Shown one piece after another: positions 26,338 to 33,224 of a stretch of 64,000 nucleotides of DNA. The DNA is from Verrucomicrobiota bacterium (lineage in GTDB: Bacteria > Verrucomicrobiota > Verrucomicrobiia > Opitutales > Opitutaceae): positions 6,548 to 70,547 of the forward strand of contig JAEWKR010000056.1 in the NCBI GenBank assembly GCA_023457715.1. The letters run 5' to 3'. The notes below the pieces were generated by a model. That model was not told the origin of the DNA. It saw only the letters and a program-made list of their open reading frames with translations, and searched no databases. The stretch's first letter is position 1. Every line of letters starts with the position of its first letter. The translations under genes and the position numbers were made by a program.

Positions 26338-27450
26338 ATGCCCACCCTATCCCGCTGGGCCGTGCTCGTTCTCGCGCTCGGCCTTACCCTACCCGCCCAT
26401 TCCGCCGTGACCGGCAGCCTAAACGGCGACGTCCGCCTGCGCTACGAAAACGACTGGGACTCGCACACGGCCGCCGGAGCCCTGCGCGCTGATCGCGAAC
26501 GCGGTCGGGTCCGGGCCCGGCTGCAGGGCACGATCAAGTTTTCGCCCGAATGGTCGTTCGTGGCGCGCGCCCGCACCGGCCATCGCCACAGTCAGCAGTC
26601 GCCGCATCTCACCTTCTGGGCCAGCGACGATATCACCGATGATCTCTCCGTGGTGTTCGATCGCTACGCGCTGCTCTTCAAGGAGGGAGCCAACAGTGTT
26701 TCGGTGGGGCGCAACTCCGTGCCGTTCTGGCAGCAGAACGAATTCGTGTTCGACGATGACGTGACCCCGACGGGCGTCGCTTTCACCCACGACGTCAAGA
26801 CGGCCGGCAACACAATCACCATCGCTGCCGGGGCGTTCCTGATGCCGGATGGCGCGGACGAGCTGAACGGCTCGCTCCTCGGCGGCCAGATCAAGCTGAC
26901 GCGGGCCATCGAGAAAGCCCAGCTCACCCTGGCCGCCGGCCTGTATCGGCTGGACGGTGACGATCGTGGCGACCGGCTGCGGAATCGCAACGGCCAGCGG
27001 GACTATCTGCTGGGAGTGCTCAGCGCTCAGTACTCGTTCCCCGTTTCCGGCTCCCTTCCGCTGGCACTCGGCGTCGATCTGATCGCCAACCTCGAGGATT
27101 ATTCCGTGGCCGATGCCGCGCCCTTCGCCCCTCTGCATGCGGACGAGACGAACGGCTGGGTGCTGTCCGCGGTGCTCGGCCAGCTCAAGAAAGCGGGAGA
27201 CTGGCAGGCGGGTTATTACTACGCGCGGATCGAGACGTTTGCCGTCAACGCCGCCTATACGCAGGACGATTGGGCGCGCTTCGGCAGCGCCACCCAGTCC
27301 GACCTCACTGATATCAAGGGCCACGAGATCCGGGCCGCCTACGCCATCACGCCCAACCTCAACGTCATGGCCCGCCTTTTTCTCGTCGACGCGATCACCA
27401 GCCGCCAGGACGGCAAACGATTCCGCTGCGACGTAAACTGGAAATTCTGA
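26338..27450 (+). CDS. Outer-membrane porin-like beta-barrel protein
   Basis: A 370-residue exported protein. The signal peptide spans about 1-23 (RWAVLVLALGLTLPAHSA). The body is a series of alternating-hydrophobicity strands such as GDVRLRYENDW and LIANLEDYSV, ending in a terminal aromatic (NWKF), as outer-membrane barrels do. It resembles the alginate-export/OprD-like barrels. Substrate is unknown. The ATG is preceded by a CT-rich leader (CCAGCTTCCCCACCC). It is 31 bp upstream of, and likely cotranscribed with, the transglutaminase-like gene. Confidence 0.75.
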   Translation: MPTLSRWAVLVLALGLTLPAHSAVTGSLNGDVRLRYENDWDSHTAAGALRADRERGRVRARLQGTIKFSPEWSFVARARTGHRHSQQSPHLTFWASDDITDDLSVVFDRYALLFKEGANSVSVGRNSVPFWQQNEFVFDDDVTPTGVAFTHDVKTAGNTITIAAGAFLMPDGADELNGSLLGGQIKLTRAIEKAQLTLAAGLYRLDGDDRGDRLRNRNGQRDYLLGVLSAQYSFPVSGSLPLALGVDLIANLEDYSVADAAPFAPLHADETNGWVLSAVLGQLKKAGDWQAGYYYARIETFAVNAAYTQDDWARFGSATQSDLTDIKGHEIRAAYAITPNLNVMARLFLVDAITSRQDGKRFRCDVNWKF

Positions 27451-27481
27451 GCCTTTGTTCCGCCCCCCTTCCCCAACCCAC

Positions 27482-28546
27482 ATGAAAACCGCCCTCCTTA
27501 CCGCCCTCGTCGCCGCATCGACTCTCTTCGCCGGCGCCGAATTTCCCGAAGTCACGCGCACCTATCGCGTGCAGCAGAACGTCACCGTGAGCGACATCCC
27601 CGCCGGCGCCAGGTCGGTCAAGCTCTGGGTCGCCATCCCCGACAACGAGCGCTACCAGGAAGTGCTGGACTTCGACGTCGTCTCCACGCCCGGCCCCTGG
27701 CAGGTGGTCCGTGATGCTGACCGCGGCAACCGCTTCATGCTGATCGAGGCGACCAACCCGGGCGCCGACAAACTGACCGCCAAGGTCGCGTTCACGGTGC
27801 GCCGGCGGTCGTCGTTCGCGGAAATCGATCCGGCAAAGGTCGGCGCGCTGACGGACTCCCACCGCCAGCTGTACGCGGAGGAGTTGCGCAAGGACGCTCC
27901 GCACATGCGCGTCACGGCCGCCATCCAGAAACGCGCGGACGACGCGTGCGGCTCGGAGACCAACGTGGCGGTGCAGGCGCAGCAGTTGCTCGGCGCGGTG
28001 GCCGATTTCGCCGACCATTACTCGAAGGATCCGTCCAAGCCGAAATGCGGCATCGGCGACGCCGAGGATTGCATGGCTAACGCCGGCGGGTGCTGCACCG
28101 ACCTCCACTCCATGTTTATCGCGATGGCCCGCGCCCGCGGCATCCCGACCCGTCTGCAGATGGGTTACCGGCTGCGCGAGACCAACGCCGGCAAGGAAGT
28201 GGACCCGGGCTATCGCTGCTGGGCCGAGTATTTCGTGCCCCATTACGGCTGGGTCTCGGCTGATATTGTGGAAGCCGACGCCAAGGACGGCTTGGGACGC
28301 ACCCGTTGGTTCACGGGCCTGACCGAACGCCGCATCTGGCTCAACGAAGGCCGCGAGTTCAACCTGCCCGGCCGCGCCCAGCCCGAGACCCGCGTCAACA
28401 CCATGATCATCGGCCACGCCGAGATCGACGGTGTCGAAGCCCGCGTCCTTCCCGACGAAGCCCTGAAGCTGAACGCCCAGCTGACCCGCACGGTCCTCTT
28501 CACCGAGGAGACCGAGCCCTCGGCCGCCCGCGTGGCCTCGAACTGA
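27482..28546 (+). CDS. Transglutaminase-like exported protein, altered triad
   Basis: A 354-residue protein with a signal peptide (MKTALLTALVAASTLFAGA). The transglutaminase fold is recognised from GGCCTDLHSMFIAMARARG, which holds the nucleophile Cys at 205 (or 204), and YRCWAEYFVPHYGWVSAD. In related proteins known to me the second motif reads YHCWAE, with the His of the triad; here residue 245 is Arg (codon CGC). The Asp in VSADI is present. Catalysis is therefore doubtful. It follows a porin gene and ends 22 bp before a strong terminator. Confidence 0.8.
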   Translation: MKTALLTALVAASTLFAGAEFPEVTRTYRVQQNVTVSDIPAGARSVKLWVAIPDNERYQEVLDFDVVSTPGPWQVVRDADRGNRFMLIEATNPGADKLTAKVAFTVRRRSSFAEIDPAKVGALTDSHRQLYAEELRKDAPHMRVTAAIQKRADDACGSETNVAVQAQQLLGAVADFADHYSKDPSKPKCGIGDAEDCMANAGGCCTDLHSMFIAMARARGIPTRLQMGYRLRETNAGKEVDPGYRCWAEYFVPHYGWVSADIVEADAKDGLGRTRWFTGLTERRIWLNEGREFNLPGRAQPETRVNTMIIGHAEIDGVEARVLPDEALKLNAQLTRTVLFTEETEPSAARVASN

Positions 28547-28568
28547 TCTTGCGTTAGCGGTGTCCCCC

Positions 28569-28597
28569 GGGGCCGGCGAAAGCCGGCCCCTTTTTTT
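28569..28597 (+). terminator. Rho-independent terminator after the transglutaminase-like gene
   Basis: A 9-bp perfect stem GGGGCCGGC / GCCGGCCCC closed by a GAAA tetraloop and followed by seven T. It is a textbook intrinsic terminator and ends the porin-transglutaminase unit. Confidence 0.95.
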
Positions 28598-28697
28598 CGG
28601 CGGAGGACCGCAGCCCAGCGATCGGGCGCCTGATAAGACCTGCGAAAAAGCGCTTGCGCTCGCTCCCGAATCCCTGCTTCTTCTCGCCCTCTTTCAC

Positions 28698-28774
28698 GCA
28701 CCCGTAGCTCAATTGGATAGAGCATCTGACTACGGATCAGAAGGTTTGGGGTTCGACTCCCTACGGGTGCGCCA
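28698..28774 (+). tRNA. tRNA-Arg(ACG)
   Basis: A 77-nt cloverleaf. Acceptor GCACCCG pairs with CGGGTGC. D stem GCTC/GAGC. Anticodon stem TCTGA/TCAGA with loop CTACGGA gives anticodon ACG, which reads CGN codons after A-to-I editing. T loop is TTCGACT. The 3' CCA is encoded. A hairpin follows at 28782. Confidence 0.97.
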
Positions 28775-28781
28775 CTTTAGG

Positions 28782-28816
28782 AAGTGCCTCTCTCCTCGCG
28801 GGAAAGGCACTTTTTG
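28782..28816 (+). terminator. Terminator of the tRNA-Arg gene
   Basis: AAGTGCC (28782-28788) pairs with GGCACTT (28806-28812), followed by a T-rich run TTTTGTTTT. It lies 8 bp after the tRNA. Confidence 0.85.
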
Positions 28817-28841
28817 TTTTCGAGCGCGCCTCGGTCGCTCC

Positions 28842-29591
28842 TTACTGTCCCGGCGTGGATATTGACGAAGGCTTGGCAGCGGACGGCGGCGTTGCGCGTT
28901 CGCGCAGGTAGTCGGCTGCAACCTTTTGGGCCTCCGGCATCCCGTGGAGGACCCGCGGCATCATGGCCTGCATCAGTCTTTGCTGCACCTCGGGCTGTTT
29001 CGCCGTCCAAGCCTTCCCGGCAGCGGTGTCATAGAAGTTCGCCATCCCGCGCAATTCCTCCTCCGTGTACACCTCGCTGTGAATCCGGGCGAAGTCCTCC
29101 CGCATGCCCTCTGGCTGCATGCCCGCCATGAGCACATCGACCATCCGTTCGAGCACCGGTTCGATCTCCTTCTCCGGGACGCCGAGATTCTTGAAATCCC
29201 CCGCGATCTGCGGCCGCAAGGCGGTCACGAGTCCCTTACGTTGCTCGACCAGAATGCGGTCCCACAGCAGTTCAAACTTCATCTTGGTCAGCAACACGTC
29301 CGCCTCCTCTTGGGTGGCGCGCGGCAGCGGTGCCGTTTGACCCGCGTCCACCGATGCCGTGACGAGGCGCGCGGTTGCCTGGTGTCCTTCGCGCTCGACC
29401 ACGAGGGCTTCATCGTCCGCGGCGAAGCTCACCAGTTTCCAACCCGCAAAGGTCTCGCCGAGCTTCGCCCAGCCGGAGTGCGCACCGCCAGACGTCACCA
29501 GCGCAAATCGGGGCGCCTGCGCAGTCACGAGCACCGCGCGCAATTCCGGGGGGGGATACCGTTGTGTCGCCCGCGGAGACAATGCCGGCAA
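28842..29591 (-). CDS. DUF2059-domain protein; signal peptide displaced by a frameshift
   Basis: A 249-residue frame. Residues about 110-210 (RKGLVTALRPQIAGDFKNLG, EDFARIHSEVYTEEELRGMA) form a DUF2059 domain, common in secreted proteins of unknown role. This frame starts MPALSPRATQRY, with no signal peptide. In the neighbouring frame, an ATG at 29628 begins MHHRLISVLSIALAGIVSAG, a good signal peptide. The two frames meet at a run of eight G (29548-29555, C on the coding strand). Seven would join them as SPPELRAVL. The full gene is therefore probably 28842-29628, frame-shifted here by mutation, phase variation or a read error. Confidence 0.75.
   Translation of the reverse strand: MPALSPRATQRYPPPELRAVLVTAQAPRFALVTSGGAHSGWAKLGETFAGWKLVSFAADDEALVVEREGHQATARLVTASVDAGQTAPLPRATQEEADVLLTKMKFELLWDRILVEQRKGLVTALRPQIAGDFKNLGVPEKEIEPVLERMVDVLMAGMQPEGMREDFARIHSEVYTEEELRGMANFYDTAAGKAWTAKQPEVQQRLMQAMMPRVLHGMPEAQKVAADYLRERATPPSAAKPSSISTPGQ
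29548..29555. repeat. Homopolymer G8 tract at the DUF2059 frame junction
   Basis: Eight consecutive G on the + strand (C on the coding strand). It is the exact point where the signal-peptide frame and the DUF2059 frame diverge; loss of one base restores a single frame. Confidence 0.9.
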
Positions 29592-29809
29592 GAGCGATTG
29601 ATAGGACGGAAATCAGACGGTGGTGCATAACAGGATCAGGGTTGTTGGTTATGGTTGTTCGGGCAGGAAATCGGACACGCCGCATCCAAAGGGGCAGGCG
29701 GGGTGCAACGGGCGGGCCGGGCGCGCGCCGGTACCGTTCCGACGTACCGCCCTGCGGCGCCCCAGGATTGCGGACGTTGTGCCGGAGGGCTCGGGCGCGA
29801 AGCGTCGCC

Positions 29810-30442
29810 TTAGGACGCCGGCCGGCGGCCAGCGATCCCAGGACCCCGCCTCGTGTGGAACACGAGCAGTGCGGTCCAGCCGGCGGCGATCACGGACAGC
29901 AGGTGCACCAAGGGCATGGGCAGGAGCCGGTGGGCCGTCGCCAGGTCCGTGCCTCGGATTGCGGCGGTCCATACGTCGACGCGCAGATTAAGGATCAGCA
30001 AAAACACGACCCCACATCCTGCGGCCAGCCACCCACCGCGTTCTGCATCTACTTCAGGGGTCGGCGGGATGCGTTGGAACCCGAACGGTACCAGCGTTGC
30101 GACGATCACCCCCGCGCCTATCGCCGCGGCAACCGCGCGATCACCCGTGATGGCCGCAACATAGATCAGGACCCAGAAGATCGCGATCAGGATGGCAAAC
30201 CGGTTCACCACGCGGCGCCAGCGGCGCGGTCGCATTGCGGGGACAGCGGGAACCGTTCCTTCGGCCGCGAGTCGCCGACGAAGGGATGACCGGGCGCGGC
30301 CCATCAGCACGACGATCGTCAACGCGGTCAGGGCGAAAACGAACCACACGGCCACATATGGCGCCGTCGCCGTCCAGTCCTGTCGTAGGTGCAGCCCGGC
30401 GTGCTGCGCGTACCGCCCCACCCACTGCAATGAAGCCACCAT
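29810..30442 (-). CDS. Membrane domain, downstream half of an amber-interrupted sigma/membrane fusion
   Basis: A 210-residue hydrophobic protein if started at the ATG 30442. Four to five membrane helices are visible (AVWFVFALTALTIVVLM, FAILIAIFWVLIYVAAI, AAAIGAGVIVATLVPFG, LAAGCGVVFLLIL, LLSVIAAGWTALLVF). It lies in the same frame as the sigma factor gene upstream. Only one TAG codon (30473-30475) separates them; the intervening codons encode TLGLWLSVAA, which continues a membrane helix. I read it as the C-terminal domain of one 497-residue protein, now separate or read only by stop suppression. Confidence 0.7.
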   Translation of the reverse strand: MVASLQWVGRYAQHAGLHLRQDWTATAPYVAVWFVFALTALTIVVLMGRARSSLRRRLAAEGTVPAVPAMRPRRWRRVVNRFAILIAIFWVLIYVAAITGDRAVAAAIGAGVIVATLVPFGFQRIPPTPEVDAERGGWLAAGCGVVFLLILNLRVDVWTAAIRGTDLATAHRLLPMPLVHLLSVIAAGWTALLVFHTRRGPGIAGRRPAS

Positions 30443-30472
30443 CGCCGCGACAGACAGCCAGAGCCCGAGGGT

Positions 30473-31303
30473 CTAGCGCGCGACGAGCCGGCGCTCCGGT
30501 CCGGTTGGCGCATGTAGGATATCCGACCAGGTGGCTCCGATGGCCGCAAAGGTGCCAACCAGCGGGGCCGCAAAGGCGAACAGGAAGCTCAGCACCCCTC
30601 CCTTCGCCACCGCTCCGGCCGGTGACAGGGTCGCGCCGGCTGCCGGTCCGGCCGCCATCAAGAGCGGGAGGGCGGCCTGAACCTGCAGACTGAACTGCGG
30701 ACCGGGATTGCTCCGCGCCAACGTTGATTCGATGAACGCGACCATCCGCCCCTGGAGCAGGCGGCGGCCGCGCGAAAGCCGCTGCATTGCGGCGTCGGGC
30801 GTGATTTCCAGGGCTGCGGCGACGTGCTGGATCGAGTGGTGCTGGCGATAGTAGAGGACGAACGGCTCGCGGTAAATGTCCGGGAGCCGGCCAATCTCGC
30901 GCCAGAGCAAGGCAATCTCCTCATTGGTGACCGCTTGAGCCGTTGGCAGCGGCTCGGTTCCGGCCAAATGCGCCGCGTCCTCCAACGACTCGGCCGCATA
31001 CACCGGCTCCCGCTGGAGGTTGCGACGATCGCCCTGTGCGAGATGACGCGCGATGCCGCAAAGCCAGCCCGCGAGGCGGGACGGTTCGCGAAGCTGAGCC
31101 AGTTGGCGCCAGGCCGTCACAAACGTTTCCTGCGCCAGATCCTCACTACGAGCACGACTCCCGGTCGCGCTGAATGCGAGAGCGCAGACCAGCGATTGGT
31201 GGCGCACCACAATCTGCCCGAAGGCGTCACGATCACCGGCCAGGCTGCGCGCCACAAGGTCGGCGTCTTGATGTTCTACGGCGGAAGGAGTGACCGGTGT
31301 CAT
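30473..31303 (-). CDS. ECF-type RNA polymerase sigma factor with truncated C-terminal membrane part
   Basis: A 276-residue protein. Region 2 contains RDAFGQIVVRHQSLVCALAF and EDLAQETFVTAWRQ; region 4 contains LPDIYREPFVLYYRQHHSIQ and PDAAMQRLSRGRRLLQ. Residues about 215-250 add a hydrophobic stretch (SFLFAFAAPLVGTFAAIGA), so the protein is a sigma factor fused to a membrane domain, a layout found in Acidobacteria and Verrucomicrobia. It ends at TAG directly before the in-frame membrane half. Membrane-tethered sigma factors may be released or regulated by the membrane domain; here that part is cut off. Confidence 0.85.
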   Translation of the reverse strand: MTPVTPSAVEHQDADLVARSLAGDRDAFGQIVVRHQSLVCALAFSATGSRARSEDLAQETFVTAWRQLAQLREPSRLAGWLCGIARHLAQGDRRNLQREPVYAAESLEDAAHLAGTEPLPTAQAVTNEEIALLWREIGRLPDIYREPFVLYYRQHHSIQHVAAALEITPDAAMQRLSRGRRLLQGRMVAFIESTLARSNPGPQFSLQVQAALPLLMAAGPAAGATLSPAGAVAKGGVLSFLFAFAAPLVGTFAAIGATWSDILHAPTGPERRLVAR

Positions 31304-31395
31304 GGTGGTTACCGGTTAAGTGCCCCAAACTGTCCGAAACCTGACAGAAAATCGAGCCGGCATGCCCCGCCCTGTGGAGCGGTATTCCGCCGCAG

Positions 31396-31547
31396 GGGTC
31401 TGTGCCCTTCGCGCAGCCTGTCCCCATGCGCACGGTTGCCCGCCTCATACGGGGTCTGTCCCTCTTCGTGACTCCTGCACGTGCAGTACGGGCCTGTCCC
31501 TCTTCATAACGCTTCGTATCGGGTCTGTCCTTCTTCATAACGCAGGC
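31396..31547. repeat. GGGTCTGTCC interspersed short repeats
   Basis: Five related units: near 31396 (GGGGTCTGTGCCCTTCGCGC), near 31419, near 31453 (GGGGTCTGTCCCTCTTCGTG), near 31489 and near 31525 (GGGTCTGTCCTTCTTCATAA). The last three are about 35 bp apart, direct and clear. They fill the 314-bp gap between the divergent sigma factor and methyltransferase genes. No gene is seen there. Confidence 0.7.
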
Positions 31548-31617
31548 CATTGGCTCATGGGGGAGGCAATAAGCGGGGGTAGCGGGTTTTCGGGTTGGCG
31601 GTGTCGAAAAGGTCATC

Positions 31618-32349
31618 GTGGCAGACCCTCATCAATCCTACCCCGAGTTCGTGGCGGGACTCCAAGACCGACTGCCGGGCGAAGCGGCGCTGCGAAACGC
31701 GGTGGGGGGCGACTTCGTAGCCGAAGGCTTTCTCGAGGAACAGCTGCTTCGCCACCTGGGATTGCGGGACGGCGCTGCTGTGATTGACGTGGGCTGCGGG
31801 AGCGGCCGGCTTGCGTTCCAGTTGAAGCGATACCCTACCCTGCGCTACCTCGGTACCGACGTCGTCCCCGAACTCGTCAGGTATGCGGACACCCTGTGTC
31901 AGCGCGAAGACTGGGAGTTCCGAGCCCTGCACGAAAACCGAATCCCTGCGCCCGACGCATGCGCCGATTTCGTCTGCTTCTTCTCGGTCCTGACGCACCT
32001 GTCGCACGAGGACTCGTTCCGCTACCTCGCTGAGGCACACCGGGTGTTGAGGCCGGAGGGCAGGATCGTGCTCTCGTTCCTGGAGTTCCGGCTCGCTGCG
32101 CACTGGCCGGTTTTCGCGGCGGCCTTGGATCCGGCGACGGGCAGAACCCATCTGAATCAGTTTATCGAGCGTGACGCGCTGTCGGCCTGGGCCCTGCATT
32201 TGGGACTGGTCGTTGAGACGGTCTACGACGGTGACCGGCCGCACATCCCTCTCGAAGCCGACGTCGTCTGGCCGGATGGCCGAAGGATGTCTGGCCTTGG
32301 GAACTTGGGCCAGTCGGTGGCCGTGCTCCGCCGGCCGTCGGCGCCGTAA
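31618..32349 (+). CDS. Class I SAM-dependent methyltransferase
   Basis: A 243-residue protein starting at GTG. AVIDVGCGSGRLAFQLKRY is motif I of the Rossmann SAM-binding fold; FVCFFSVLTHL and HRVLRPEGRIVLSFLE follow in the order expected of the UbiE/Methyltransf_11 group. There is no signal peptide. The acceptor cannot be told; the closing segment with RPHIPLEAD may contact it. It is not part of a clear operon. Confidence 0.85.
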   Translation: MADPHQSYPEFVAGLQDRLPGEAALRNAVGGDFVAEGFLEEQLLRHLGLRDGAAVIDVGCGSGRLAFQLKRYPTLRYLGTDVVPELVRYADTLCQREDWEFRALHENRIPAPDACADFVCFFSVLTHLSHEDSFRYLAEAHRVLRPEGRIVLSFLEFRLAAHWPVFAAALDPATGRTHLNQFIERDALSAWALHLGLVVETVYDGDRPHIPLEADVVWPDGRRMSGLGNLGQSVAVLRRPSAP

Positions 32350-32518
32350 GCCGGCGTGCCGCGACGGGAAAGCCGGCAAAAGGCGTCGGACCCGACGCGG
32401 GCCACCAGACCAACCGCCCCGCCCGCCCGAGTGGCGCCCACGGCCTGATTCGCCCCCTTGCCGCCTGCCGCGGCGCGGTATTCGCCCCCGAGCGCACCCT
32501 GCGCCAACGGGCCCCCTT

Positions 32519-33193
32519 TCAGCCGGCGGGCACGATTTCCTTCAACTCCACCTGGAAGATCAACGGCATGCCGGGCTGCAGGCCGTCGGGCCATTTGCCG
32601 TTCCCGAAGGAGAGGTCCGGGCGCAGCACAAAAGCCATCGTGCCGCTCAATCCCATCAACTGCACGCCCTCCACCAGACCGGGCAGCAGTTCCTGCACCT
32701 TCAACCGCACATCCCGGCGCGTCAGTTGTGGCAAATCCGTCTGCCCGTCCGGCGCTTTCGCCAGGATGCTGACCACCACCGTATCCTCCGGGCGGGCCCG
32801 CGGGCCGGAGCCCGGCTTCACGGTCAAGAACAGCAGGCCGCTCGACGTCTCCTGCATGGCCATGCCAGCGCGAATGGCGTTCAAGTAGCGCCGCATTTCG
32901 GGGTCTTCGGGCGGAGGCGCCTCGACGACTTTCCGTCGGATCGTGTCGAGCAGCCGCTCCGTTTCCGGGTCGAGGTTGCTCGGCTCCTGGCGTTGCGCGG
33001 CACTGCGCAGTCCCGCCACGAAGGCGGCAAACTGATCTTCCGTGAGCCCGAGCGCCTCGAGCTTCGCGGTGCGACCGATGAACTCGCCGAACGCGGCATA
33101 AGCGCGCGCCTCCGTGGCGACGGGATCGGCCCGGACGGATGCAAGGAGCGAGAGCGCGAGCACCAGGGCGCGTGACACGGACGCGGCGCGCAT
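32519..33193 (-). CDS. FKBP-type peptidyl-prolyl cis-trans isomerase, exported
   Basis: A 224-residue protein. ATG 33193 gives a clear signal peptide (RAASVSRALVLALSLLASV). An ATG at 33244 would add 17 residues and overlap the next gene. The first half is helical (FGEFIGRTAKLEALGLTEDQ, a dimerisation-type region of FkpA/Mip proteins). The FKBP domain is weaker than usual: LLPGLVEGVQLMGLSGTMAF and PLIFQVELKEI match its C-terminal half, while LTVKPGSGPRARPEDTVVVS matches the start. Folding helper of the periplasm by family. It lies just downstream of the CRTAC1-like gene on the same strand. Confidence 0.8.
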   Translation of the reverse strand: MRAASVSRALVLALSLLASVRADPVATEARAYAAFGEFIGRTAKLEALGLTEDQFAAFVAGLRSAAQRQEPSNLDPETERLLDTIRRKVVEAPPPEDPEMRRYLNAIRAGMAMQETSSGLLFLTVKPGSGPRARPEDTVVVSILAKAPDGQTDLPQLTRRDVRLKVQELLPGLVEGVQLMGLSGTMAFVLRPDLSFGNGKWPDGLQPGMPLIFQVELKEIVPAG

Positions 33194-33224
33194 CGGCGCC
33201 GGGTGGAACAGCCGCAGGGCAGAT

